A DNA stretch of 64,000 nt from Limisalsivibrio acetivorans (GTDB taxonomy: Bacteria; Chrysiogenota; Deferribacteres; Deferribacterales; Geovibrionaceae). Shown here piece by piece: positions 44,569 through 53,407 of this stretch (its first letter is position 1; each line of letters opens with the position of its first letter). A program made the position numbers and the translations under genes. A model generated the notes under the pieces. That model made no database searches, was not told where the DNA came from, and saw only the letters and a list, made by a program, of their open reading frames with translations. The DNA lies in assembly GCF_000421105.1 (NCBI RefSeq), contig NZ_ATWF01000001.1, positions 964,930 to 1,028,929 on the forward strand, given 5' to 3'.

Positions 44569-45619
44569 GAGAGAAGAAACAAAACAGATAAATGTGGGCG
44601 GAGTAGCCGTTGGCGGAGGCGCACCCGTCAGTATCCAGTCTATGACCAACACCGACACAAGGGATGCCGAAGCTACCTTAAAACAGATACACGCCCTTGA
44701 GGATGCGGGATGCGAGATTATACGTGTGGCCGTGCCGGATATGGAGGCTGCCGGCCGTATACGCACCATAAGGGACAATATAGCTATCCCCCTCATCGCG
44801 GACATTCATTTCGATCATAAACTCGCCCTGACCTCCGTCGAGAACGGGGCGGACTGCATACGGATAAACCCCGGCAATATTGGAAGCGAAGAGAAGGTTG
44901 TGCGTGTTCTTGACGCATGCAGAGCAAACGGAAGCTCCATTCGCATCGGCGTAAACTCCGGCTCGGTGGAGAAGGAGCTTGTAAAGCAGTACGGCGTGTG
45001 CGCAGAATCCCTAGTTATATCTGCATCTAGGCATGTAGAGCTTTTCGAGAAACACGGTTTCACAGATTTCAAGGTCTCTCTGAAAGGGAGTAACGTCCCC
45101 CTCAGTATTGAGGCGTACAGGCAGTTTGCCGAACAATACCCCTACCCTCTGCACATTGGGATAACCGAGGCCGGAACACTCTTTTCAGGGACAGTTAAAT
45201 CATCCGCAGGCATCGGCGCCATCCTATCCCTAGGTATTGGGGATACCCTGCGTGTTTCCCTCACCGGGGATCCGGTTCAGGAGGTCCGTGTGGGATGGGA
45301 GATTCTCAAGAGTATGGGACTTCGCAGAAGGGGCCCTGAGGTGATTTCGTGCCCCACCTGCGGACGTGCTGAGATAGACCTCATAACCCTTGCAGAGAAC
45401 GTGCAGGAGAGTCTTAAAGAGTTCAGAGACTACTTCACCGTTGCCGTTATGGGTTGCCCAGTAAACGGGCCCGGCGAGGCGAAGGAAGCGGACTACGGCA
45501 TAGCAGGAGGCAAAGGGCAGGGACTCCTCTTCAAGAAAGGAAATATCATAAGTAAGGTTCCCGAAGGGAGGCTTCTGGAGTCTCTGACCGATATGTTAAA
45601 AGCTGAAGGCCTCAGCTGA
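44561..45619 (+). CDS. ispG: 4-hydroxy-3-methylbut-2-enyl diphosphate synthase (flavodoxin/ferredoxin)
   Basis: I start at TTG 44561, seven bases after GGAG and inside the end of the phosphomannomutase gene, giving 352 residues, the usual size. Motifs include SIQSMTNTDTRD, ADIHFDHKLAL, RINPGNIG, KVSLKGSNV, and the 4Fe-4S ligands SCPTCGR and MGCPVNGPGEA. It catalyses the sixth step of the MEP isoprenoid pathway. The frame continues open upstream but that part overlaps the mutase and is not expected to be translated. Confidence 0.95.
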   Translation: MYKREETKQINVGGVAVGGGAPVSIQSMTNTDTRDAEATLKQIHALEDAGCEIIRVAVPDMEAAGRIRTIRDNIAIPLIADIHFDHKLALTSVENGADCIRINPGNIGSEEKVVRVLDACRANGSSIRIGVNSGSVEKELVKQYGVCAESLVISASRHVELFEKHGFTDFKVSLKGSNVPLSIEAYRQFAEQYPYPLHIGITEAGTLFSGTVKSSAGIGAILSLGIGDTLRVSLTGDPVQEVRVGWEILKSMGLRRRGPEVISCPTCGRAEIDLITLAENVQESLKEFRDYFTVAVMGCPVNGPGEAKEADYGIAGGKGQGLLFKKGNIISKVPEGRLLESLTDMLKAEGLS

Positions 45620-45772
45620 AAGTATTCACCGTCAACAATTATATATTTATCGGAATATAAGTATTGTCTGACATTGTTTTGCAATTTTTCTCTGGCATCG
45701 CTTGATTAATAATGATACTCTGCCCAATTCATTAGCTCATATTATGACAACCTCAGGAGTGTTTCTGTACCT

Positions 45773-48337
45773 ATGAAAAGCATCAGGCATTACGTAATCG
45801 CTGCATCCATTCTGACAAGTCTTCTAATGTTTGCAGGTGTTTACGGTCTTGCCGCAGCCCTTTATAACCGTATGCTCGTAAACTATGCCGAGGAAACCTC
45901 AAATATCCTTATGCGGCAGGCCTTCAATGCCCTATATATGGGTATGGAAAGAGGGTTCACACGCTCTGAACTTGAAGATATCGTCAAAGGGATAACCGAG
46001 AGTTACAGCGAAACCGGTATAGCCATAGAGATATACCGTGGAAAACCCGTCGAAAAGCAGTTTGGCGAGATAGCCGAACCCCAGCCGGATAACGCTGTGA
46101 GCACTGCGATGCAAACGGGCAGATCCACCAGTATAAACAGGAACAATCTTATAGTTGAGGTACTCCCCGTTAAGGCAGAGCAGGAGTGCCTTGTCTGCCA
46201 TAACGATGCCGAGGTCGGCGATGTCCTCGGAGTAATCCGCACCGAGCAGAGCCTTGAGAGCCTTAATAAGGAAGCGATGGAAAACTTCTTCTTCGTCCTC
46301 CTGGCCGTTCTTCCACTCCCTCTCATAGCGGGAATCGCTTCCTCCTGGGTTCTGAATAATAAAATACACAGTTCCATCAATACATTCCACAACGCAATAA
46401 AGAGCATCTCCTCCATGGAGGACTTCGAAAATCTCAAGCTTAAGAACGATAGCGAGGGCTTTAAGGAGATAAACCTCATAATGGATCAGCTTGAGGTGCT
46501 TGCCAAACGTCTTCGAAGCATTGCAACCGATAAAACCCTCCTGCAGTTCCAGATAAGGCTCATGGAGAAGCTGGTGATAACGGCGGAATCTATCTCCGAC
46601 TGGGAGGGGTACATCAAGGAGCTTATGAAGGAGCTGAACGAAGTAGTTGAGATTTCGGCTCTTTTCGCCGCATTCAAGCATGGGGACGGGTATGAACTGA
46701 ACGTGTTCTGGATGAAAAACCCCACCCGTGAGCTTCGCACGAACCTTGAGGAGTCCATATACGAGGTATGTATCCGAAAGGAGCTTATAGAGCAGCTTAA
46801 GGATAAAACCATACGGCATCACGTCGTTGAGATATCCGAAAACATGCCCTATGCCGACAAGGGAACTATTGTAAAACAGCTCAGCACCCAGTCATTCATA
46901 GAAGAAAGGGTCGGAAACATTATCGGAGCTGGAATATACAGCCCCCTAATAGAAAACCACGACCGTGCCCTTATCATAGAAAGCACACTCAGCACACTTA
47001 TGAACGTAATCGGCTCAGTAAGGGCTATCAACAGTTACACGAGGGATGTCGAGTTTTACGCCACAAGGGATCCCCTCACCAATCTACACAACCAGAGGAT
47101 GTTCTGGGATCTCCTCCGTGCGGAAACGAAGCGTGCGGAGAGGCATGGAACATGTTTCTCCCTCGTAGTTATAGATTTTGACAACTTCAAGCTCATCAAT
47201 GATGTTTACGGCCATGCCTTCGGAGACAAACTCCTCCAGCAGTTTGCTGAAACCCTAAGAAGCTGCAGCCGTGAAGAGGACATAATGGCTAGGTACGGGG
47301 GCGACGAGTTCACGCTGATGCTCCCAGAAACCGACAGTGATCAGGCCTACACCGTTGTAAAAAGACTAAAGGAGAGCCTGGACACCGTCTCGGTAACTGC
47401 CCCGGACGGGAAGCATATCAAGGCTACTACCTCCATCGGTATCGCCTCATACCCCTCCCACGCAGGTGAGGATAAGAAGCTTTTCCTCGTTGCCAGCAAT
47501 ATGATGTACAAAGCAAAACGTGAGGGGAAAAACAGGATATCCATACCCACCGGCGATGATATTATGGATGCCCTCAAGCAGGAGGGTGAAAAGAACCAGA
47601 TTATACTCGAAGCCCTTGAAAAGAATACACTAATACCCTATTTCCACCCGATTATGCTCCTTGGAGACATGAGCGTTCAGGTTCATGAGCTTCTTATGCG
47701 CATACCCGTGGGGGACAAGATTATGGCTGCGGGGGAGTTCATCGCCGATGCAGAGAGCATGGGCGTTATGCACAGGCTTGATATATGCCTTATGGAAAAG
47801 GCTTTTGTAAAAATAAATGAGTGCGGTTACAAGGGTCTGCTCTTCATAAACCTTTCACCCAAATCCCTTGTTATTGATGAATTCGTTCCCAACATCCTTG
47901 ATCTTGTCAATAGGTATGAGATTGATAAATCCAAGATAGTATTTGAGATAACCGAGCGGGAAACAGTGCGCAACATCTCTTCTCTGCAGAAGTTTATTCT
48001 GGATCTCAAGAAGGAGGGCTTCATGTTCGCCATAGACGATTTCGGCTCCGGCTTCTCCTCCTTCCACTACGTTAAGATGTTCCCCATCGACTACATTAAG
48101 ATCGAAGGTGATTTCATTAAAAACCTTCTAAACGATGAAGTTGATATGGCGTTTGTGAAGAGTGCGCTGACCCTGGCAAGGGAGCTTAATATCAAGACCG
48201 TGGCGGAGTTCGTGGAGAATGCTGAGATTCTGAAATCGCTCCACGATATGGGCGTTGACTACGCCCAGGGATTCTATATCGATAAACCGATGCCTGAACT
48301 CCTTGCCACGGGTACGGTAAAAAAGGAACTTTGCTGA
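45773..48337 (+). CDS. Membrane GGDEF/EAL protein with periplasmic c-heme motif
   Basis: This 854-residue protein has two membrane helices (about 7-30 and 170-192) enclosing a periplasmic domain with one CXXCH (CLVCH, 139-143; context ECLVCHNDAEVGDVLGVI). A HAMP-like and GAF-like cytoplasmic stretch follows (200-420), then GGDEF (ARYGGDEFTLML, intact) and EAL. The EAL triad reads ELL (VHELLMR), but the key Glu, NLSPKS, EITERE, IDDFGSGFSS and the second Glu in VAEFVEN remain, so phosphodiesterase activity is possible. A redox or heme-ligand signal controlling c-di-GMP is a fair inference. AGGAG lies 13 bp from the ATG, which is far. Confidence 0.88.
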   Translation: MKSIRHYVIAASILTSLLMFAGVYGLAAALYNRMLVNYAEETSNILMRQAFNALYMGMERGFTRSELEDIVKGITESYSETGIAIEIYRGKPVEKQFGEIAEPQPDNAVSTAMQTGRSTSINRNNLIVEVLPVKAEQECLVCHNDAEVGDVLGVIRTEQSLESLNKEAMENFFFVLLAVLPLPLIAGIASSWVLNNKIHSSINTFHNAIKSISSMEDFENLKLKNDSEGFKEINLIMDQLEVLAKRLRSIATDKTLLQFQIRLMEKLVITAESISDWEGYIKELMKELNEVVEISALFAAFKHGDGYELNVFWMKNPTRELRTNLEESIYEVCIRKELIEQLKDKTIRHHVVEISENMPYADKGTIVKQLSTQSFIEERVGNIIGAGIYSPLIENHDRALIIESTLSTLMNVIGSVRAINSYTRDVEFYATRDPLTNLHNQRMFWDLLRAETKRAERHGTCFSLVVIDFDNFKLINDVYGHAFGDKLLQQFAETLRSCSREEDIMARYGGDEFTLMLPETDSDQAYTVVKRLKESLDTVSVTAPDGKHIKATTSIGIASYPSHAGEDKKLFLVASNMMYKAKREGKNRISIPTGDDIMDALKQEGEKNQIILEALEKNTLIPYFHPIMLLGDMSVQVHELLMRIPVGDKIMAAGEFIADAESMGVMHRLDICLMEKAFVKINECGYKGLLFINLSPKSLVIDEFVPNILDLVNRYEIDKSKIVFEITERETVRNISSLQKFILDLKKEGFMFAIDDFGSGFSSFHYVKMFPIDYIKIEGDFIKNLLNDEVDMAFVKSALTLARELNIKTVAEFVENAEILKSLHDMGVDYAQGFYIDKPMPELLATGTVKKELC

Positions 48338-48338
48338 A

Positions 48339-48836
48339 TTAAGCCCTGTTCAGCCTATCCATAAGGTGTTCGTAGGTATCATAAACCGCTTCTGGGATAC
48401 TCTCTCCGCTCTCCTCGCTCAACCTGAGCCCTTCGCTTAGAGCCGCTATAAGCCTCTGGTTTTCCGAGCCGGAGGGGGAAAGATCCTCTATAAGATCCAT
48501 CAGCCTGTCCGATGTTTCCTCAACGCTGAAATACCCGCCGGATAGAACCTGTTCTGCGGCCCTGTCCATCTCCTCCTCCATGCTGAGCTCATCGCCATCG
48601 CCGAAGGAGAAGCCGTCCATATCCCCTGTTTCGAGCTCTTCGTAACGGTTCCATGCCTCTGCCTGCTCCAGGAACATGCGGGAAGTCTGCCCTGCGAGAT
48701 CACGCAGGATATCCTTATCCCCCACAGCCATGGAGAGTAGTTCATCAAAGCCCGAGGCCTCGTCTGTTTTTTCCGGCTTCCTGTTCTCCTGTAAGGAGTC
48801 AGGTGTACTGTTAAGAGGGGGTATCCTCATATCCAT
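48339..48836 (-). CDS. Hypothetical acidic protein
   Basis: I start at ATG 48836 with a GAGGTG site eight bases upstream; the frame extends further upstream but without a ribosome site. The product is about 165 residues, very acidic and mostly helical (FDELLSMAVGDKDILRDLAG, EAVYDTYEHLMDRLNRA), with a Pro-rich beginning. It has no signal, membrane helix or cysteine cluster. It ends one base after the stop of the convergent GGDEF/EAL gene. I do not recognise a family. Confidence 0.65.
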   Translation of the reverse strand: MDMRIPPLNSTPDSLQENRKPEKTDEASGFDELLSMAVGDKDILRDLAGQTSRMFLEQAEAWNRYEELETGDMDGFSFGDGDELSMEEEMDRAAEQVLSGGYFSVEETSDRLMDLIEDLSPSGSENQRLIAALSEGLRLSEESGESIPEAVYDTYEHLMDRLNRA

Positions 48837-48903
48837 AACACACCTCGTGTTCCATATCGGAAATACTGTCAAATTCCCCTGCCGCATTTATTAAGAGGGA
48901 GAT

Positions 48904-48990
48904 CCCGAAACCGCGCCGAAACGGGCTTTTCCCCTGCGGCGATCGATCCTATCGACGATCACGGCGGTGATCTTTAAGGTTTTTTTAAAA
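48904..48990 (+). other. Hairpin cluster upstream of CRP-type regulator
   Basis: CCCG/CGGG around 48904-48926 runs into CTTTT, and GATCAC (48957-48962) pairs with GTGATC (48967-48972), soon followed by TTTAAGGTTTTTTT. Both look like terminators on the plus strand, though no plus-strand gene ends here. The second dyad has the half-site order opposite to a CRP site. A role as a terminator for read-through or a regulator site is possible. Confidence 0.35.
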
Positions 48991-49000
48991 AACTATTTCA

Positions 49001-49029
49001 TTGAAAAAACAAACGATAAAAGCTATCAT
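49001..49029 (+). promoter_or_regulatory. Promoter of CRP-type regulator gene
   Basis: TTGAAA (49001-49006) and TATCAT (49024-49029) are separated by 17 bp. The leader is about 28 nt and contains GAGGT before the ATG. Confidence 0.7.
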
Positions 49030-49063
49030 TGGCACACATTTAAACAAGGTATGAGGTATACAG

Positions 49064-49729
49064 ATGAACATTCCCTCCGAGCTTAAAAACGTAAGCCTTT
49101 TTAGAGACATACAGATGGACAAGATCGAAAAGCTTGCCAAGAACCTCAAAACCAAGTCCTATGAAAAAGAGGAAACGGTTCTTTACAAGGGGGATCCGGG
49201 AACGGATCTCTGCATCGTGCTAAACGGCTCTTTCAGGGGTGTTCTCATAGATGAGGACGGGGACGAGATTCTGCTATACCGCTTCCGTAAGTACGATTTC
49301 TTCGGTGAGTTCAGTCTCATAGACCAAAAGGAAAGGGCCGGAAACATAATCGCCGATGAGGATTCAATCCTTCTTAAGATAGGGCGTGAGCCCTTTTTCC
49401 GTATGGTTCACGAGGAACCGAAGCTCGCCATAGCCATGATGTGCGTTCTGACAGAGAGACTACGCAAGGCGGATGAGCTCATAGAATCCCTGGCATTCCT
49501 CAACGTCAAAGACCGGATAATGAAACAGCTGTATGAGTTTGCCCTCGATTCCGGAGAGAAAGCGGGGCAGTATTACCGCATTCGCAAGTTCACCCATCAG
49601 GAGATATCCTCCATGATCGGCGCCTCAAGGGAATCGGTTACCAAATGTCTCAAGATTCTTAATATCGAAGGGATGATAAAGATCAAAGGTGATTCCTTCT
49701 ACGTTAAGGAGCCTTGTCACCTTTACTGA
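49064..49729 (+). CDS. Crp/Fnr family transcription regulator, CRP-like recognition helix
   Basis: This 221-residue protein has a cyclic-nucleotide-binding beta-barrel (1-115; LYKGDPGTDLCIVLNGSF, FFGEFSLID), a long dimer helix, and a winged helix with FTHQEISSMIGASRESVTKCL. The recognition helix has R189, E190 and K194 where E. coli CRP has R180, E181 and R185, so a TGTGA-type half-site is expected rather than the FNR TTGAT. No N-terminal cysteine cluster for an oxygen-sensing Fe-S centre is present. The effector is unknown. Confidence 0.9.
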   Translation: MNIPSELKNVSLFRDIQMDKIEKLAKNLKTKSYEKEETVLYKGDPGTDLCIVLNGSFRGVLIDEDGDEILLYRFRKYDFFGEFSLIDQKERAGNIIADEDSILLKIGREPFFRMVHEEPKLAIAMMCVLTERLRKADELIESLAFLNVKDRIMKQLYEFALDSGEKAGQYYRIRKFTHQEISSMIGASRESVTKCLKILNIEGMIKIKGDSFYVKEPCHLY

Positions 49730-49892
49730 ACTTCTTCTCCTCAAAGTGCAGACAGCGTATGCCCGAGCTCTTAAAAACCTCCACAGAAGGCATCGCCTTT
49801 GACTTAAAGCCAAGCCTGTCACAGCCGTGGGGCATCTCCGGCTCCCATGTAACAAAGTAGTGTACGCATCTATAACAGTTTATCCTTTCCAA
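49704..49892 (-). CDS. Small conserved cysteine-containing protein
   Basis: This 62-residue protein starts at TTG 49892 with AAGGGTG upstream; there is no ATG option. The sequence CYRCVHYFVTWEPEMPHGCD, then GFKSKAMPSVEVFKSSGIRC and LHFEEKK, is typical of a small family with four cysteines and a conserved GFKS/PS..VF..SG core that I have seen in various proteobacteria without assigned function. Zinc binding is likely from the Cys pairs. It overlaps the end of the regulator gene by 26 bp in convergent orientation. Confidence 0.65.
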   Translation of the reverse strand: MERINCYRCVHYFVTWEPEMPHGCDRLGFKSKAMPSVEVFKSSGIRCLHFEEKKFSKGDKAP

Positions 49893-49965
49893 TTTCGCAC
49901 CCTTGAAGTCTGCTTAACACACATGTATATTATTTATTCGGATAACTAAAATCAAGGGGTAAGGA

Positions 49966-51894
49966 ATGTTTGCAGAATACTGTGACAATATGCATAAAGC
50001 GGCAGCTGAAAAGCTTCCTGCAGAGATTGAAGAGGCCAAGGCAGAAGCGGAACAGCTCTGGCTAATGGAAAACAAGACGTACGACAACTTTATTAAACCT
50101 CTCGAGGAGCGTGGGGCAAGGCTTAACGAGCTGTTCTTCCCCATATCCCATCTTAACTCGGTAAACAACGATGAAGAGAGCCAGAGGATATACGCAGAGG
50201 CTCTCCCCCTTCTCACCGACTACTCCACATGGTTCACCCAGCATTCTGGGATCATGCAGGGGGTTAAGGAGGTGGCTATCCACGAGGATCTCTCCCCCTC
50301 CCGTAAAAAGGTTATCGACGACATGCTCACAGAGTTCCGGCTTGGGGGCGTTGATCTGCCCGAGGAGAAGAAGAAGCGTGTCAAAGATATAAAGCTTCGC
50401 CTCAGCGAGCTTGGCAACAGCTTCTTCCAGAACCTCCTCAACGCCACTGGCGAGTTTGAGATGAAGGTGACGGATCCTGAAAACGTGGAAGGTATGCCCG
50501 AGAGCGAGCTGATGAGCGCAAAATGTGATGACGGATGGGTATTCACACTCCAGATGCCCAGTTACCTGGCATATATGACCTACGGCCCTAACCGTAAGAT
50601 GCGTGAGAAGCTCTACAGAGCTTACACCACAAGAGCACCCGAGAACGGCGACATCATTGAGGAGATCCTCACACTGCGCCACGAGCTCGCCCAGCTCATC
50701 GGCCTTAACGACTACCGTGAGTTCTCCCTTGCCACGAAAACAGCGGAGAAGCCCGCAGATGTGGTGGAATTTCTCCGCTACCTCCTCTCAAGATCCGAGG
50801 AGCAGGCGTTCAACGAGGCGGGTGATATGGTAAAGTTCTCAGGGCTCGAGGATTTCTCCGCATGGGATGCCATGTACTGGTCGGAGAAGTACAAGAAGCA
50901 CCTGTACAGCTTCGATGAGGAGGAGTACAGACCCTATTTCGAGAAGAACAATGTTGTTGAAGGGCTTTTCACCTTCCTTGAGAAACTTTTCGGTCTCGGC
51001 TTCACAAAGCCGGATGTACCCGTATGGCATGAAAACGTGCTCGTCTACGACCTTGTACGAAGCGGAAAACCCTTCGCAAGACTTTACATTGATCTCGAAT
51101 CACGGAAGGAGAAGCGTGACGGTGCCTGGATGAACAACTGGCAGACGCACCACACATACAATGGCGAAACCGTTCCGGCGACTGCTGTGGTCGTTGCAAA
51201 CTTCCCCCCTGCCAAGGGGGACAGCCCCTCACTCCTGCGCCACAGGGATGTAGTCACCCTCTTCCACGAGATGGGTCACGCCCTCCAGCACCTCTGCAGT
51301 GAGGTGGATGAGGCCTCCGTAAGCGGAGTTAACGGAGTTGAGTGGGATGCTGTGGAGTTCCCCTCCCAGTTCCTAGAGCTCTTCGCCTATGAAGAGGAGG
51401 TACTCAGGATATTTGCCAGGCATTACAAAACGGGTGAAACCATCACACCGGAGATGATAGAGAAGCTGAAGGCCGTAAGGGACTACCACTCTGCCATGCA
51501 GATGGTGCGCCAGATAGAGTTTGGTCTCTTCGATATGGCGATACACGAAAAGCCCCACAGCCAGGGGGATATACAGGAAGTACTCGATAAGATCAGGGAA
51601 CACACTGCACCAATCAAACCCCCTGCATATAACAAGTTTCAGCACGGCTTTGCCCACATATTCGCCGGCGGATACGCCGCAGGCTACTACAGCTACAAAT
51701 GGGCGGAAAGGCTCAGTGCAGATGCATTTCTGCAGTTCAGGAAGGCAGGAATCATGGATCCGAAGCTGGCCGAAGGATACTACGAGCATATCCTCAAGAA
51801 GGGTGGAAGCGACAACGCTATGAAGCTCTTCAAGGAGTTCACAGGCAGGGAGCCGAGCAGCGATGCACTCCTTGAGGTTAACGGAATAAGATAA
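49966..51894 (+). CDS. M3 family oligopeptidase (oligopeptidase A-like)
   Basis: This 642-residue cytoplasmic metallopeptidase has the zinc motif TLFHEMGHALQHL, a downstream glutamate (EFPSQFLELF) and the family C-terminal FQHGFAHIFAGGYAAGYYSY. M3A enzymes degrade short peptides, including cleaved signal peptides. The ATG at 49966 has AAGGGGTAAGG upstream. It is monocistronic. A 13-bp tandem repeat (gaataagataaca) covers its last codons and the next bases. Confidence 0.9.
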   Translation: MFAEYCDNMHKAAAEKLPAEIEEAKAEAEQLWLMENKTYDNFIKPLEERGARLNELFFPISHLNSVNNDEESQRIYAEALPLLTDYSTWFTQHSGIMQGVKEVAIHEDLSPSRKKVIDDMLTEFRLGGVDLPEEKKKRVKDIKLRLSELGNSFFQNLLNATGEFEMKVTDPENVEGMPESELMSAKCDDGWVFTLQMPSYLAYMTYGPNRKMREKLYRAYTTRAPENGDIIEEILTLRHELAQLIGLNDYREFSLATKTAEKPADVVEFLRYLLSRSEEQAFNEAGDMVKFSGLEDFSAWDAMYWSEKYKKHLYSFDEEEYRPYFEKNNVVEGLFTFLEKLFGLGFTKPDVPVWHENVLVYDLVRSGKPFARLYIDLESRKEKRDGAWMNNWQTHHTYNGETVPATAVVVANFPPAKGDSPSLLRHRDVVTLFHEMGHALQHLCSEVDEASVSGVNGVEWDAVEFPSQFLELFAYEEEVLRIFARHYKTGETITPEMIEKLKAVRDYHSAMQMVRQIEFGLFDMAIHEKPHSQGDIQEVLDKIREHTAPIKPPAYNKFQHGFAHIFAGGYAAGYYSYKWAERLSADAFLQFRKAGIMDPKLAEGYYEHILKKGGSDNAMKLFKEFTGREPSSDALLEVNGIR

Positions 51895-52000
51895 CACTGA
51901 ATAAGATAACAACGGGGGGGCTTAAGGCCCCCTCGACTTATCGTCTTTTCCGGCACTACGGCAAGGGAAAGAACGTTATAACCATTATCGCAATTAACCC

Positions 52001-53323
52001 TCACCCCTGAGAACGTATATAGGCATCCACATCGAATTTTCGCTTTAGACCGTTGTAGTTCATATAGCGGACCTTGCCGAAGATCTCCCGCTCCTTCCAC
52101 GGCCGGTCATGCTTGCCGAAGCACCATAGAACGCCTGTGAACCCGTTGGGATCACGCCCGTCCAGATGGTATTTATCGTTGAGGTATATGGCCGCTTTAT
52201 AGGCTTCTTCGGCGGACTCACTCCATTCGATTATCTTCTTACCCCAATACATACGCATGTAGCCGTGCATCTTTCCGGTACGCTTCATCTCAAGCTGGGC
52301 GGCGTTCCATGCGGGATCGTGGGTGTCGCAGTTCTCCAGCTGTTCGAGGGTATACAGGTACTCCCGCATATCCCCCTCATGTGCTTTGAGGGTATCCTGA
52401 GCCCACCCCGGTAGAGCATTAAGGCTGTCGTAGTCTGGATTATAGAATGCCATGTTCACAGCCAGCTCACGGCGAACTATGAGCTCCTCAAGAAATGCTG
52501 GTGAACCCTCTTTCCCCTTCGCTTCCAGGGCTATCTCGAGGGGAGAGATCTGGCCAAAGTGCAGGTATGGGCTAAGCCCGCTCACAGCACCGGAATTCGG
52601 ATCGTTGCGCTCTTCATCGTACTGGTGCAGTACATTCTCAATAAAATAATCGAGCCTCTCCTTCGCATGGGAGTATCCACCCTTACAACCCGCTACTGGC
52701 TCTACGCTTCTGTCAAGCTCGAGCGTGTCCAGCAGTCCATCAAGGTGCTCGCTATCAAAATCGTTACCATCAAAAGGGTTCTTCAAATCAATAACTGGGG
52801 GCTTCTCCATAAAATAGTCGAGGAGTTTATTAATCTTAGGGCGAATGGTGTAGGCTCCATACTCCTCCTTACCCGAGGCGGACTCCACGGGCACAACAAC
52901 ATCGCTCTCCACCTGCACCACCGGACAGACGGCCCTATCCCCAACGTTCCTTCGCCACTCCCTCTGAATGCGCAGATAACCACGCTCGCAGACTATCATC
53001 GCTGCCTCATCCTCAAAGCTCAGAACCACCTCATCGGGGGAACCAAGCCTAACCACAAGGGGGATACCCCTCTCCTTCAATGCCGCTTCGAGTTCCATGA
53101 GCCCCTCAAGCATAAAGGAATAATGCCTCATGTTTGCCCCGGGGAAGTTCTCCGTAACCCCGAATACCGCCAGAACGGGAAGCCCCTTCGAGTTGGCCTG
53201 ATGGACGGCATATTCGAGGGCGTGGTTGAAATGCGCCCTCTGGGACTGCTGTATCCATAAAAGGACGTATTTTCCGCTCATTTCACCTTTATTAAGTACC
53301 TGAATCCGATCTTTTCCAGACAT
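52001..53323 (-). CDS. phrB: Class II deoxyribodipyrimidine photolyase
   Basis: I start at ATG 53323 with CAGGAGG upstream, giving 440 residues; the frame is open further but without a ribosome site. The antenna/alpha-beta domain is followed by the FAD domain with VSGLSPYLHFGQISPLEIAL, the NAAQLEMKRTGKMHGYMRMYW stretch and LDGRDPNGFTGVLWCFGKHDRPW, all typical of class II CPD photolyases. It repairs UV pyrimidine dimers with light. It is divergent from metH, 84 bp apart. Confidence 0.93.
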   Translation of the reverse strand: MSGKDRIQVLNKGEMSGKYVLLWIQQSQRAHFNHALEYAVHQANSKGLPVLAVFGVTENFPGANMRHYSFMLEGLMELEAALKERGIPLVVRLGSPDEVVLSFEDEAAMIVCERGYLRIQREWRRNVGDRAVCPVVQVESDVVVPVESASGKEEYGAYTIRPKINKLLDYFMEKPPVIDLKNPFDGNDFDSEHLDGLLDTLELDRSVEPVAGCKGGYSHAKERLDYFIENVLHQYDEERNDPNSGAVSGLSPYLHFGQISPLEIALEAKGKEGSPAFLEELIVRRELAVNMAFYNPDYDSLNALPGWAQDTLKAHEGDMREYLYTLEQLENCDTHDPAWNAAQLEMKRTGKMHGYMRMYWGKKIIEWSESAEEAYKAAIYLNDKYHLDGRDPNGFTGVLWCFGKHDRPWKEREIFGKVRYMNYNGLKRKFDVDAYIRSQG

Positions 53324-53349
53324 AAAGCCTCCTGAAGGACTATAAACCG

Positions 53350-53378
53350 TTGCCGAAAGGGCTGTGTCAGTGTAGATT
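53350..53378 (+). promoter_or_regulatory. Promoter of metH
   Basis: TTGCCG (53350-53355) and TAGATT (53373-53378) are spaced by 17 bp. The leader to the ATG at 53408 is only about 23 nt, so there is no room for a riboswitch. Confidence 0.5.
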
Positions 53379-53407
53379 ACTCCACACAAAATTAAAAGGT
53401 TGGGATT

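Noticed and set aside
49064-49729. FNR-type oxygen sensor
   Set aside because: No N-terminal cysteine cluster and a CRP-type recognition helix.
51885-51911. Mobile element footprint at the tandem repeat after the oligopeptidase
   Set aside because: It is a single duplication of about 13 bp with no terminal repeats; replication slippage explains it.
51373-51912. A 179-codon minus-strand frame at the end of the oligopeptidase gene
   Set aside because: It is antisense to conserved M3 peptidase motifs and starts in a short tandem repeat.
53324-53407. Cobalamin or SAM riboswitch before metH
   Set aside because: The predicted leader is about 23 nt and the whole gap is 84 bp. No riboswitch core can fit.
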